Positions 1-13,403 are shown, numbered from the stretch's first letter. The stretch is 64,000 nucleotides of DNA from Leptodactylus fallax (GCA_947044405.1 CAMRHE010000018.1:3782001-3846000); one strand, 5' to 3'. Numbers and translations are program-made. Notes: a model not told the origin generated them from the letters alone.

Positions 1-2104
1 AAAAAAAACAAAAAAAAAAAACAGTGATTCTGGCATTTCTATTTTTTTCTAGCAACGATGTTCACCACATGAGAATTTTTTTTATAGGTTGGGCATATTG
101 TGACACAGGAGTGCCTACTGTGTTTATTTCTGTTTACTTATTCTTATATGTGTTCTTGGAAAGGGGGAGATTTGAATTTTTTATATTTTTTACTTTTTAT
201 AATTTTATTTTACATTTTTAAAGCCTTCCCTAAGTGGCTTGAACCTGCAATCAGTTGATGGCTTATACCATAGAGTTCAATACTACTGTATTGGAGTCTG
301 TGGTAAAATAGCTGTATTAAAATTAAGGTCTGCCTGTTATAGGCATTATTGCTATAGAAGGCCTGGGAGTCCTTAAGGAATGCTCCCAGCTACCATAGCA
401 ACTGAACAGCTCCCACAATGTTGCTGCACAGGAGCGGTTCTGTTCAGAACCCCTTAAATGCCATAGTCGTATGTGACCAAGGCATCTAAGCTGATAAGAC
501 TATCCCTCCTGTATAAAATATCAGAGACTCTGAGGCTATGGCACCTGCTCAACTTCTGAGCCAGCGTCATATGGAAGGGGTTAATAATCAGAATTGTAAT
601 AAATCACAATCAGGTTAATATGATTTAAATGGAAACATCTCAGCAAAGCTTAGGTCATTGAGGTTACTTTAGTATACAGGGTCCTCTGAGATTCAGCAAA
701 AGTAGTTCTTCTAGCCCTAGGCAAAGTGACAATCTTACCAGGTCACTGTATGCTACTAAACTGAACATATCACAGAAGTATGGTATCCAGAACATAACTG
801 CAATGGCCAAGCCGATTAGTCAGCTCTGCCATTAAGTCTGGCGCTTCTCTCAGCGACACCCTGCAAGAGTGAACCGTCATTAACCTCTTCTGTGCTGGAC
901 CCCAAGGTTTTGCAACTCCTGCCCCATTGACTGCTATTTATCCTGTATGTTTCCCCAGCCTTTGCTGGAGGATTACTCTGTTTGTACTGCTAGACCTAAA
1001 TCTGTTTTGACACGTTTTTTGGTTTGCGAATTCTGTCTCTTGCCTTCAGGTTAAAGTTCTACCTTTCTTCTCAGTACTACAAAACCTGAATCAGTCCATG
1101 GCATCCCGTAAACCCTAAAATTTAGCCTGAAACCTGAACCAGTATAAAAAAAACAAAAAACTGTGTCTTATCCTGTTCATCTTGGATACTGTGTCTGTAT
1201 GTTGTGGTCTGCTATGTACCTGCCAATCAAATGCTCGTGGCAAGACCTCCTGGTATTCCTGGTATCAGCTGGTAACAACACCGGCTGCCCCAGGACCCTG
1301 TTTGTGACATCTCCTGGTTTCTATGAGTAGAATATGTCTGCTAGTTTGCTGATCCAGTCATTCCCTGGTTCTGTCCGTAGGTGTCTCCTATTAAAACTGA
1401 GGTCTGTTGTGCCAAGTCCTTCCTGTGCCACGTATAGCCCTGCCACTTTGGTATTCAAGACTGTCCACTTTCATTGTCACTTCAGGCAACTAGCCAGTTG
1501 TGGTTTAGGGATCTTATTGAGTTTCACGCTGATTTATGGAACTTGTTCGACTTGATGTCAGTTTGTTAATAAAGCACCCATACTATAATTCAGTATTTAT
1601 ATTCATAAATGACTAAGGCAAGCCACTATGCTATATCACTATTCTATGTGCTGAGACAATCTATTCTCTGCCCTCTGCTTTGCTCCTTCATGCTGTTTCA
1701 CTGTGCATGTAACAGAGCAGCAAGAAAATTGCAAAGCTGACAAATGGATGGCAACCGTGTGCTATCTGTGTCGACCACAGATTCATACATTTCAATGAAT
1801 GTGCTCTGACCACAAAACAGATAGCACATGATACATATAACCTAACACAATAATTTCGAACCCTATATAGATGAGAAGCCAAATTCAGATATAACAGTAG
1901 CATAGTAAAAGTGGAAAATCATGGTAAATGTACAGGCTAGTAATATGGTTTTAACTCTAGTGCCAAATTTTAGTAATACATTGATGTACATGGTGCCACG
2001 GACACAGAACAGTATCTGTGACTGCCAACAGATGGAGAGCCACATTGGCTCCGGAGCAACTATAATAAAGGTACTGAGACTGCAACTGCATTTCCCTTTT
2101 CCGC
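1..2104. other. Anonymous sequence, presumed SLC10A7 intron 4
   Basis: AT-rich DNA with a homopolymer A start. No exon, complete transposon or RNA gene recognised. About 850-1560 is less AT-rich and may be an old mobile-element remnant, but no protein or terminal structure is visible. Confidence 0.5.
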
Positions 2105-2690
2105 TTCCCATCTAAAGTCATGGAAGAGGAGGTGTAGTCTGGACCGATTTTTGGTGGAATCGGAAAAAGTCACTCCAACTCTACATAAAATGATTATTTA
2201 TCTTTAATTATTTTATATAATTATTGATATTTTATAGTGAATTAGAAGCATAGTTTGACTTGAATTAATAGCTTTTTAGGATCTTCACTGTTTCTGATTG
2301 ACCATGGCTTTAAGCCATTTATGGAGAAGTCGGAGTAGGGCTGTGGAAAAATAGCAGTAAGAGAAGCAGCACACGACCATGTTTCACCCAGATTTACCGG
2401 CTTGAACTTTGTGCTGGGAGCGGGACTCCTAGCAGTATAGTTATCTATGATGCTAAGAGTCCCTGCCTCCCAGTGACATACTGTCCCGTATTGTAATTGA
2501 TATGGGACAGTATGTCGCTGGGAGGCAGCGACTACTAGCATCATAGATAACTATACTGTTAGGAGTCCCGCTCCCAGCAAGAAGTTCAAGCCGGTAAATC
2601 TGGCTAACATACGGACCGTGTTTCACGGGTGTTGCTACCCTAAGGTTCAGTAGTTTGGCCTACCGACTCCAAAGCGCTGATTTTCAGTAT
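2105..2690. repeat. Complex repeat with a long hairpin
   Basis: Two arms of roughly 105-110 bp (about 2389-2491 and 2500-2612) are near-perfect inverted copies around a short AT-rich loop. The flanks contain inverted GTCGGAGT / ACTCC pieces resembling a common vertebrate palindromic DNA-transposon remnant. This suggests one palindromic MITE inserted in another. A related, more decayed copy is at 32362-32648. No coding potential. Confidence 0.6.
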
Positions 2691-3208
2691 AGATTCCACT
2701 AGTACTATCTGCAACCATATATAGTGCTATACATGTGAAAGCCTTTTAAAGTTGTAGATTTTTTTTTTTTTTTTCAAAACAATGTTTGCCCTTAGAAAGG
2801 TTGAAATTGGTGGCACATTTTTCCTCCATGGCTGCAGCCAGTCTCACAGAGAACCTGTAGACTTGGAAAGGGGAACTAAACAATAACAAATATTTTAAAA
2901 AGTATGATGTAGTAAAATGTTCTAAAGATATAAACAATAAAAGTTCTAAAAATAAGTATGCTTTAAATACTTTTAGTCATAAGTGAACCAGTGGGCAATA
3001 AGTGCGCCACTACACAACCATCTGAACTGTAATTCATAGGGAGTGAGTACTGTATTAGTACTGCAGCCTTACACAGAAAAAGCAAGACTTTCTTTATATA
3101 GCACTGCACAATACTGCCTGTAGATGGCAGCCTCTGAAATTGTTGGGAGCTTAATACTGGCCTCACTTAGCACCCCTGATCTAACTTTTTAATCTATGAG
3201 ATTTCTGT
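2691..3208. other. Anonymous intronic sequence
   Basis: Nothing recognised apart from a T-tract near 2760. Confidence 0.4.
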
Positions 3209-3341
3209 TTAAAGGAATACTCCAGGTAAAGCTAATTCAATGTGTGCAGGGCCTGAGGGGGTGGAGGAGACACAGGGATTCAAAGAGCACTAAAGAGACA
3301 ATTTCTGTGTCATGCTCCACCCCCTCAGGCCCTTTTCCTTT
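3209..3341. mobile_element. Short TTAA-type MITE
   Basis: Starts TTAAAGGAATACTCCAGG and ends with the approximate inverse CCTTTAC (TTAA site mutated on the right). The arms GGCCTGAGGGGGTGGAG and CTCCACCCCCTCAGGCC are inverted copies. This is the T2-like non-autonomous DNA-transposon design. Confidence 0.6.
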
Positions 3342-6300
3342 ACAGTACACCTGTCACAAAATAAAAGCACATTTAAGTTTAACGTAGAATGATAATTTGC
3401 TATGTATCATTTCGTTTTTGTAAATGTTTTACCATCCTTGTAAAAATAGAATACAATCCTGTTTTCTCTTGGTATTTGTGTGAAGCAGCCTTACATGTGT
3501 CATTGTTGCACATTAGCCCATGTTTTATGGGCACGCTTGGGTTATGGCTAGTTTTAACTATTAACTCCATCTTTGTGTGTCACATTGTGCCTGGATTCTT
3601 TTGTATGCATTTAAACAGTCTTTTTAAAAGCCCGGGTGTATTTCAGCCAGTCTTGCTTGCAATATCCCATTCACCCTTAAGAATTGCAGGGAGTCATAGT
3701 CTGAACTTTATGTAAAAGGAGCGCTTTCTGAAGATTTCTTTTATTAACTGTCATCATCTTCATAATATATGTCCAAATAACTGTGGCATAACAACTAAAT
3801 TAGAGAATAATAGGCCCCTTATGAGAGGTCTAAGTCATTCAGGATAGTCAGTGACAAATAGGCTGCAACCAAGTAACATGCTCATATTGTCCTGCTTACA
3901 CTCTCTCCTTGGTGTCATTCCCATTTGTCAATGTCCTGGCTCCCTTCTTATTAAAGCACACTTCCTCAAAAGCAACTTCATTTCTGTAAAGAGGAGAGAC
4001 AGAATATTCAATTTTGCCTCTATAATCCCTTTAATAGTTTTTGCTTTGTTGTTGCTGTAGGTGTGGTAGAATAACAAAGCACATATACAGAATATTAAAA
4101 AGGTACAGCAGTCTATTTTCTGGAAAGCACATAGTTATACAGATAGTATCAGTTCAAAACCATCTCCCATAGATCCTATTAAAAATAAACTCAGCAAGGA
4201 GTTAAAAAGGATAATGCCATGAAAATTATGTATCCCCTATCCAGACGTGATCCGCTCTATATCACAGAGAGCCCCAGAAATAGCCAAATACAGTAACTGA
4301 TATCTCTGACACTCCTAATGAAATAAACTTAGTCGGGGGAACATCTGCATCCACTGGGGCAACATTCACAACAGGAGTTAAACACCCCTGGTTCTCTGGA
4401 TCACTGGAGGTTTTGTGGCATAATCCCTTTAAACTTCAACTAAGTGTTCTTGGTATATTTTGCTACGTAGATAGTAACAACAGCCTTCTGAAAGTGGGAA
4501 TAACATTTTTCGGAAATGTACTCAGTGCACCATATTAGTACACTTAGTAGTATACGTCCTGGACCTTTGTCACTCCGATTTTTACATTATTATATTGTCT
4601 CTCTGCCTTTCCCACTAACGCTCCAACCTGGGTCACATGACCAACCCAATTATCTTCATATAGTGTACAAACAGCAGGAGTAGAGCAGGGTCAGTCATGT
4701 GACCAAAAGAAAGAGATTTAGCAGAGAGGTAAGACATTATCTCCCTTTACAACTATGAAAATGTAAGAATTGTAATAATTGGGAACCAGGGTGTCTATTA
4801 CTAAAATTGCTTATATGGTGCAGTGAGTACCGTGCTGAAAAATGTTATTTTCCACATAACCACTTTAATATTTACATCTACATTTATAGCTAGCAAGTGA
4901 GCACGTGTGTATTGCTGTAACAAGATTGATTGTTGTGACATCATCAAATCTGAGACTTTCTGCCTCATAGGTTTACAGTGGTTACAAGAGATGGAAACTT
5001 CTATGGAAGTTTTAGCGATTCATACCCAACAACATTTAATACATTATTCCTTCTTAACCATAACATTGATGTGTCTGTGAGGTTACATAGTTATGTATAG
5101 ACCTATTAAACTGTGCATTTTATATTTATGATTAATATTGGGTCATAAATTATAAAGACCCATCACATCCATTTGATATCGCCCCCTTGTGGTGTTTCGA
5201 CAAATTAACACTTTATTAAGAGTGAAATTAAATATAATTTTATATAATTCCATTCTCTACGCAAACTAGGTAAAAGAGTTTAAAGCACACAAATCTAAAA
5301 TTCCTCAAAATTTTAGTATAATAATATACTAATAGTAATATAATGTTGTACCGTGTTAGCCATAGAAAGTAGTAGAAGAGTGAAGAAATCAGGCGATACC
5401 TTTTTGAGGCTAACCGATTTATTCTCAAAATTTTTAAAAAGATTGGTAACAGCAAAAAGGCATGGCCACTAGTTAAAGGCATTGTCCAGAATCTGAAGAT
5501 AATAGATACTGATTACCAGACTCTTTCCCCCATCAGCTTTCCTGGCCACCGGAAGCAGCCCTGTTCCTATTCATCTGAAGGAGAGTGGAGCTGCCGCGCT
5601 ATGAGTCTATTGTGAGAAAAGCGCATTACAAATGTTTGCTGTTGCTGCTGCTGTTCCAGGTACCACCGCTATAGTGTAGTGAGCTTCGTACAGCGTCTGA
5701 AAAAGCTGATCAGGACGGGGTCTGGGTGACTAAACACATTTTCAGTATTTTTGTAAATTTTTGAGGACTAGAACATTTTTTTTTTCATTCGGGTTAGTCA
5801 AATCATTTTTACGGCTTTTTTTTTGGTGACACATAGGGCTTTATTTTTATACTATTGTTATGTTTGCATATGAAAAACGTGTGTTTTTCGCATTTTTTTT
5901 TTAATAGCATACAGTGATATTAAAAAACTTTTAAAATGGTTTTCCCTCTCCATTTGCGTAATTTTTATGTAGCTGACACATAATGCTGACTCTTCTTCTC
6001 ACTTCCAGTATTCTACAACAAGCTGGTGGGCGGGCTTTGACTGTTTGATTGACAGAATGCTATGAAGTACCTCACTAGATATAGCCTTTACCATGAGAGA
6101 TTATTTATTACCATTACTAGAAATTTAATATCAATGCAAATCAAATAATATGCAAAGTAAATGTATATTACATTACACAGGTTTGAAGAAATAATAATAA
6201 AAAAAAAAAAAAATTACATCTGACTTGCAGTAAACACAATGTTATCTTTGTGCGTACAAAGAGAGATAATCAACACTGTCCAAGTTTTGATCAGCAAGCT

Positions 6301-7170
6301 ACAATTAGCCTGGACAGCTCTGAAAGCAAGCACGATGCCTTCTATAGAGGAGCTCCGGCTGTAGTTTCAGGCAGCTCCCCAGTTCTGCAGCTGCACAATT
6401 TTGTGCAGATGCTTAACAATGCACGATATGTCCTTGCAGGGTTAAGAGTGGACCGCCCAGATGTATAAAGACAACAGGCGGTCTGGAATCGGTTAAGATA
6501 CTTTGATTAAAAAACAAACAAAACAAAACAAAACAAAACACTGCACCAAAAACAGAACTGCACTATGTGAATCCAGCCTTCTGCTGACCTAGTACTGCTC
6601 ACAGCTGGGAGGTGGCCACTATTGTTTCAAGGCTGTGAGCTAAACCGCCTGAACTTCAGGCTGATAGTTTTCCACAGTGTGCAAGGAAAACTTATCAGGA
6701 CAGCAGAGTTTTTCGAGTTCTATATATAGCTGTTGACAGCAAAAAAGATCTTGAAAACTTAGGAATTAAAACATAGGTATATTAAAAAAAAAAAAAAAAA
6801 AAAGGCATATCTTTTTCATTATACAGTGATTATGAGAAATCTCCAGTCTTCAATGATTGGTTACAGTACCCTACAGTTTATCTACATAGAAAGTCACACT
6901 GCCTTTTCCAAAACCTGCAATAATTATTTCATTAATTTATGTATAATTAAAGTGAATTTATGTTAGGATTTGTCACAGAAATTTCTGCAACTGGAAATCC
7001 ATTCTGTATATTTGAAATGGAATGTTTTTGGAGCATGTGCTCCATTGCTGTAAACCCTTACTGAGATGAGTGGCCATATTTGACCATGTCCTGACCAAAG
7101 AACAGTGCATTGTGGGAGCTGAAATAAGTTCCTGTACAACAGAAATGTCAAGTCAGGTGTGACAAAGACT
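3342..7170. other. Anonymous intronic sequence with simple repeats
   Basis: AT-rich, no exon recognised. It holds an (AAAAC)n tract at 6509-6541, A-runs near 6190 and 6784, and at about 5340-5415 a segment (reading GTGAAGAAATCAGGCGATAC) shared with 24403-24430, so a dispersed repeat of unknown class. Confidence 0.4.
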
Positions 7171-7174
7171 GAAG

Positions 7175-9149
7175 CTAAACCTCTAATAAAAATCCTCCCC
7201 GTGAATTTGAAGCCAGCATTAAAAGTGTTATTTCCTATAACAACAAAAGAACACAGGAGGAGATACAGGACCTGAAATAATCATTGGATAATGACACGGA
7301 GGAAATGAAGGCCAAATTCCACATATACTACCGGAAACTTCAGGACATACTTATTAACAAAGAGACAAAGCTCCATAGACTGAGACAAAAAGGCCTCATT
7401 ACTACAACCACAAATACCAGCCCAGCTCAGCAAAGCTGTGTTGTGAATCTTTCCTCCTATGAGCCAAACAAACACGAAGTGTCAGTTCTCTCCTTCTGCC
7501 CCTCAGCACACAATGACCATAACAAACTCTGCAATGATATGGAGGAGTTTTTTTTGAAAAATAAGATTGACGGAATATTTTTATGATAAAGACCTTCCAT
7601 ACAGCAGCAACTCTGAGATAGAACATTCCATAAGGAATCCTACCAAAAAATCTACCTGGACCCCACGCCCTGGAACTAACGCAGCACTGGATAAATATAT
7701 TGACCGTTTCAGAAGCAAAGTAAAATCAGAAATCCCGGAGAAACAAAAGAAACAGGTGCATAACCTAACCCTGCAGGAACAGAAGGCTATTACTTCACTG
7801 AAAGAAAATCAGGATATAATAATAAAACCTGCTGACAAAGGGGGTGCAATAGTCACAATGAACACCTTTGACTATATCCAGGAAGCAAACAGGCAATTGT
7901 CAAATCCCATCCATTACTCCAAACATGGAAGTGATCCCACAGAGGCCTATATGAAAGAACTAAAGGATATGATCAAGAAGTTTCCAATCCAGGTCCAGAA
8001 GCAGGTAAAAGGGCTTATCCCAGAGTATCCCAGGCCAGGCTGATTCTATATGCTCCCAAAGATACACAAAGATGGCAACCCTGGGAGGCCTATCATTTCT
8101 GGCATCGGGACACTGATGGAAAACATCTCGGGTTGGGTGGAAATCTCCTAAAACCTCTTGTCAGAGATACTCCAAGCTATATCCAGGACACCACTGACCT
8201 TCTTAACAAACTGAATGCCCTGGGTCAACTACCTGAGGGTAACATTTTGGCCACCATAGATGTGGAATCCCTGTATACCAACATTCCCCACAAGGATGGA
8301 GTTGCAGCATGTCGGGTACACCTGGCAAAACAAAACCTCCCAACAGAACCAGTAACACAGCGCATACAATTCATCCTTAGCCACAACCATTTTACCTTTG
8401 GAGAGGATCTATATCTACAGCGAATGGGAACTTCAATGGGGACCAGATGTGCACCCCAGTATGCAAATCTATTTATGGCAGAACTGGAAGGAGAATATTT
8501 ATCAACATGCACCACCAAAGCTATGATTTACCTTTGTTATATCGATGATATCCTTGTCATCTGGACTGCAGGTGAGGAGGTCCTACTTCAATTCCATAAT
8601 GACTTCAATGACTTTCACCCTACCATCAACCTTAAACTTAGCTATTCAGAGAGTGAAATCCACTTTCTGGACACCACAATATACATCAAAGACCACCGGC
8701 TACTCACATCGATATACGACAAACCCACAGACAGAACGGCCTACCTGAGAAACGACAGCCTCCACCCCTAGCACACAAAAAAAGCTATTATTTACAGCCA
8801 GGCTATACGATACAATCGTATTTGCTCCAACAAAGCAGACCTGGACAAGCACCTCCAGGATCTGAAGACAAAATTTCTTCGATTGGGATACAAACCAAAA
8901 GTGACGGACAACCAATTAAACAAAGCGGCAGCTCACATATAAAGAGACCCAGAAAGAAGCCCGAGTGCCCCTAGTTGTCACCTACAACCCACAGCTGGAG
9001 AGCCTACTATGGATTGCCAAGGAGCTCCAACCTGTGCTACATAGGGACAACAGACTCAAGGACATATTTCCAGTCCCCCCTCTCCTTTCCTTTTGGCAAC
9101 CACCAAACCTGAGAAGTATTATTGTCCAGAGTGCCCTGAAGGTGTGAGC
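7175..9149 (+). pseudogene. Penelope-like element reverse transcriptase, decayed
   Basis: Successive plus-strand frames give one Penelope-like protein. The N-terminal part has VVNLSSYEPNKHEVSVLSFC (7284 frame). A middle part has IIIKPADKGGAIV (7567-8043). Then LPKIHKDGNPGRPIISG and the RT core with ATIDVESLYTNIPH, GTSMGTRCAPQYANLFM and the catalytic YIDDILVIW (8133-8771). The tail has VVTYNPQLESLL and NLRSIIVQSALK (8965-9147). Lesions: a stop at 7278, a frameshift at the T-run near 7550, a stop at 8041, a frameshift near 8130, and further breaks at 8771 and about 8940. The C-terminal GIY-YIG endonuclease expected in canonical Penelope/Neptune elements is not seen; the sequence stops and joins a Tc1 fragment. 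A dead copy. Confidence 0.9.
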
Positions 9150-9167
9150 TCCCTTTTGCATTCAAGC

Positions 9168-9343
9168 TAGCATCAATTTTTCTAAGTACACTTGCATACA
9201 GTGTTTGAAGGAACTCACAATTTGATTTGGATTTCTCTTTTGCCCTTTCATTTCATTTTGCTAAAATGCAAAAACTATTAAGCACCTCTATTTTTTAAAG
9301 AAATCTTACTTTGCAGCAGGTTTTTCTGCCTTGCATAGTACTG
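9168..9343. mobile_element. Tc1-like fragment (right end)
   Basis: Pieces match the family seen whole at 37191-37680: the stretch around GAAGGAACTCA and the terminal part with AACTATTAAGCACCTCTATT, ending GCATAGTACTG before TA (9344-9345). Internally deleted, no coding capacity. Confidence 0.65.
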
Positions 9344-10029
9344 TATTTTGTTGCATCACTGGTCCTGACATCTTTCTCTTTTTTTCTTCAGCCACTGTTT
9401 CTATAACACCCAGTCCCTTTCACCCACATGTCCATTGACCATTGAAACACCAGGCCCCCTTTTCCTACGCAACTAGTGAAGTATTGTCTAACAGAGGAGA
9501 AGGCAGCTTCTCATGATGTGAAGTTGTGAAGAGGAGTCATTTTTTCAGAAAACTGCTAAAAACTTTCATGATCAGGCGACCTCCCCTCCATTCTGGTGCA
9601 ATGGTCATGTTTTTTTTTTTGCCTTCAGGCAAACCCTTTAAAAGGGAATTTGTTATCATATAGAACCCGTTAACAATGAGCACCTGTAAGAGTCTCTAAA
9701 AATGTGATTCAACAGAGCTGCACCTCTCTACATCTCCTCCCTCGTCACCGTTTACCGCCTTAAGCGTCCTCTACGTTCTGCCAATGACCTTACACTTGCA
9801 TCCTCTGTTACCTGAACGAGCAGTACTGATGCTCTGGAATGCTTTACCCCAGACAATCAGATTAATATCCAACTCCAGCAGCTTCAAAACTGCCCTAAAA
9901 TTACATCTAGACAGGCTTATCACATGACCCAATCACATTGTTCTACACCTCCGCACACTAAACTAACTTTTCTTATCCTATTCTATCCTTCCTTCTCTAT
10001 TCCTTAGATCCTGTCCCCTCTATCTAGAA

Positions 10030-10173
10030 CAGGGGTCAGCAACCTTTGGCACCCCAACTGCTGTGAAACTACTTCCAACACTCTCCATTGACTTCCAAGA
10101 ACAGTAAAGCAAGTATGCATGCTGGGAGTTGTAGTATTACAACAGCTGGAGTGCCAAAGGTTGCCTACCCCTG
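10030..10173. mobile_element. hAT-type MITE with perfect 8-bp target duplication
   Basis: A 144-bp palindromic element starting CAGGGGTCAGCAACCTTTGG and ending in the inverse CCAAAGGTTGCCTACCCCTG. It is flanked on both sides by ATCTAGAA (10022-10029 and 10174-10181). Terminal CAGGG and an 8-bp duplication are the hAT signature. It sits inside a LINE tail, so it is younger than that insertion, and carries a ZNF143-like motif. Confidence 0.92.
10117..10135 (-). promoter_or_regulatory. ZNF143-like motif carried by a hAT MITE
   Basis: The minus strand reads ACTACAACTCCCAGCATGC, a one-base variant of the ZNF143/SBS consensus, within the hAT MITE. Function is unknown. Confidence 0.4.
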
Positions 10174-10759
10174 ATCTAGAAGTTACACTGCACTTAGTAT
10201 CTGTATATTTACAGATACTGGCTGGTGACATACAGCTTCAGTTACACAACCTTTTCTATTAAAAGATGGCTGGACCATTGTACCAAACAAGCCCTCTGAC
10301 TTCATGTCTCTCTATTTCTTCACAGAATGTAAGCTCTTGCGAGAAGGGCCCTCACTCCTATTGTCTGATATGTTAATTTCTTTGTCGCATTGTAATGTCT
10401 CATATTGTCTGTTCATGTGTCCTCTGATTTGTAAAGTGCTGCAGAATATGTTGGTGCTATATAAAATTATTATTAATTATTATTATTAATAATAAGCCAT
10501 TGCACCTGTCTGTAGACTGTGGACAATGTAATAGTAATGCGGTGCTTGCTTCTGAATGGCGCCAAAACCTCCAGTTCAATGGTTAAAATAACACCTGTTA
10601 CCTCACTTAATAAATAATATCTATACAATACCCCAAAGTGATAACTATGATTAGTGGCCTAATATGTGTGGAAAAGCAGTAGTGAAACAAGGACTGTAAG
10701 CTATACCAGAAAGCAGATCAAACAACATACAACATTCAGGTTGCTATGATACAAAAATA

Positions 10760-11115
10760 TTAAAGGGGTTGTCCAGTTTCAGACCAATATTAAGACGCAC
10801 ATAATTTTTGTATAATGAAAAATATACTCTCTGCATCAATTCCTCGCAGTTTTCTAGATCTCTGCTTGCTTCCAGTGGATAAAAATCAGTCCTTGGTCAT
10901 GTGATGTACACACAGGTGCACAGCTCGTTATAGTCACAGTAATTAGACATCTGCCTGGTAACGAGCTGTGCACCTGTGTACACATCACATGACCATGGAC
11001 TGATTTATATCCACTGGGAGTAAGCAGAATAAATGACAGTAAGCAGAGATCTAGAAAACTGTGAGGAATTAATACACAAAGTTTATTGTAAAATTGTATA
11101 ACTTTTCATTATGCA

Positions 11116-11149
<34 letters not shown>

Positions 11150-11177
11150 TCGGTCTGAAACTGGACAACCCCTTTAA
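10760..11177. mobile_element. TTAA MITE (unexpanded relative of 29521-30263)
   Basis: Bounded by TTAA at both ends, with long inverted arms starting TTAAAGGGGTTGTCCAGTTT. The centre contains the inverted pair CAGGTGCACAGCTCGTTA / TAACGAGCTGTGCACCTG and CACATGACCATGGACTGA. One arm carries an (AAT)n microsatellite at 11115-11149. A related copy at 29521-30263 has a minisatellite exactly at the CATGACCATGG site. Confidence 0.88.
11115..11149. repeat. (AAT)n microsatellite
   Basis: About eleven AAT units inside the right arm of the TTAA MITE. Confidence 0.95.
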
Positions 11178-12997
11178 CAATAAAATAATATTTATCTTCT
11201 GCACCGCAAATTATCCAGTGCAATACAAAACTGTGAGCAAAATAAAATTACACAAAGAAATATCCAACATCATTCAGAGCAGCATTCCCTAGAGCTGTTA
11301 ATATGTCTCTGGGAAAGCTGGGTGGTAATCAACACGACTACCACAGGTGTTGCCATCCAGCTCTCCTAGATTGTCATTGGCAGAGCTGCCTCATTAAGCA
11401 ACAAGACAGAGCTATATAGATGTAAGATTAGGAAATCTGCCGCTCAGGATGCCAGGAAGCCTGGGTGTCAGCCTACTGTGAGCTACAATTTTTGCCATAC
11501 AGCTCTTCCAGAAACACATTGAGAAATTCTGCAACTTGTGTTTCTTCGTAGTATTTACTGAACTTTGCTTTTTTTGAGGGTCTTATTATCCATGTAAATG
11601 ATTATTTTAACTCATCACATGTTAAACAGGGGGTTTCAAGACTCAAACTACCTAAATGTCTATTGACAGACACGCTCCTAAGATGCTGACAGGAAGAAAT
11701 CTCTCCACTGGCTCATTGACATCTCTTTGTAGACCTGGGATTTTTTTTTCTTTTTTGAGGCCTTTTGCCCTTTCAATCATGAAGCATATTACTATACTGT
11801 CAGGAAAAAGCAGAGCTGAACAACAGGGAGCCCAGCTGGGATAGGAAGAGGGCAGGAGGCTCATGCATTAACATAATAATCCAGCTGCGCTCCCATAGGC
11901 CCTTAGGGCAGACAGCATATTAGGTAGGCCTCCTGCGCAGACCCTAGCGGAAGCTGCCTGTCAACCTCTGGCAGTTATGGACTACTCAATAGCATGAGCT
12001 GCATCCACAGCCAAGCGCACAATTACTTTGCTGATAAATACAGGAATCCATCTTTTTATGTCTGTTTGGTTTGTTTCTTACACTTGACCTATTAATTTTT
12101 TTACAAATGGCTTTCTGCATGATAGCAAAGTCACTGATCCTTTTAAGTAGGTCTCACTTTCTCTGTTTTGATCCAAGTAGAACAGGCTTGACCTGTGGAT
12201 CTCAAGGGCATAGCAGGAAATATGCCCATGAGATAAAAGTGACCAGTAACCTACACAATAAGAACACATTGAGTAATACATAGAAAAATGGAACTGAAGA
12301 TGTTATCAGACAGTTGGTTACAATTCTTGGCAGTTTTAGTCCACTTGGAAAGTTAAGGATTCTTTTCGTCAGAGAGGCTTTTATACATCGAGCATTTGGA
12401 TACTGTGATGAAAAAATAAACTGTAATCACTATTTACATTAAGAAATTCTGTTTGTTTTATACATCCTATGCATTTTCATTCAGCAACCTGTTGAGTACC
12501 AATGCGTCCCAAGTAGAAGGAAGACTTTTGTCCTAAAGAAGACAATGAAGTTGAAAACTTCAGCTAAGCTCAGGAGACATTGGCTCTGTACTCCACCAGT
12601 TTGTCATGTTGTCTCTTCCTGTGCTGTACATGTGAGCATGTCATGCTGTGTAGCAAGGCTGCCTGCCTCTATATTCTGCAGGTCCAAGACTCCAGAGCCA
12701 GAATGGAGCCTAGCTCTCAGTGGTAGTCTACAGTCACTGCAGAAAGGAGACACAGGAGAGAACAGAGCCTGGCCAAAGCACTGAAGTGAGGCTGCTCTGC
12801 TTATTCTTGGAAAGTTATGGTTAAGTTAGGACATACATAGTCTGCGGTAGTCTGACACACACATCCAGTTTCATCGCTGGTTCAGGCTGATTCTCTATCT
12901 TCTCCCAGGTTGGTTGCTGGGTATAAACACAAGCACAGAGAGCTTATTCCCATTACAGCAAGGATTAGAATAACAACATATAGACTACCAAGGATAC
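11178..12997. other. Anonymous intronic sequence
   Basis: No exon or complete repeat recognised. Short open frames here show no recognisable protein. Confidence 0.4.
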
Positions 12998-13227
12998 ATT
13001 CACATCTGTGCTGGGTGTCCATCCGACACACAGATCTGTCAGAAAACGCCAGACGAATAAGTCCTGAAAGATCTGTCAGAAAATGCCAGACGAAAAAGTC
13101 CTGAAAGCCAGACTTCTTCATCCGGCGATTTCAGTTAAAAAATAAAAATAGACACCGACAAACTACATCATAGTCAATGGGGTCCCTCTGCAACGGACTA
13201 GATGAATGAATAGGACAGATGTGAACA
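12998..13227. mobile_element. MITE with TTCACATCTG termini and a 37-bp direct repeat
   Basis: Inverted termini ATTCACATCTGTG and GACAGATGTGAAC match the family at 58240-58505. Inside, a 37-bp segment is directly duplicated (13033-13069 and 13070-13106) with few differences. Target duplications are not clear. Confidence 0.6.
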
Positions 13228-13286
13228 TTGTATAAACTACCTGTGAACAAAAGACGATTTCCAAATAGATGTTTATATATCTTTTT

Positions 13287-13289
<3 letters not shown>

Positions 13290-13339
<50 letters not shown>

Positions 13340-13356
13340 TACATACATACACACAC

Positions 13357-13403
<47 letters not shown>

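Larger units (their letters stand above)
9700..10490 (+). mobile_element. L2/CR1-like LINE, 3' end, interrupted by a hAT MITE
   Basis: The 5' part translates to the typical C-terminal RT tail (WNALPQTIRLISNSSSFKTA, about 9835-9905). The 3' UTR contains TGTAAGCTCTTGCGAGAAGG and ends GCTGCAGAATATGTTGGTGC, then an ATT-rich tail (10467-10490). It is 5'-truncated, as usual for LINE insertions, and split at 10030-10173 by a hAT MITE. The same 3' tail occurs inverted at 44077-44240 and at the end of the SINE at 45788. Confidence 0.8.
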
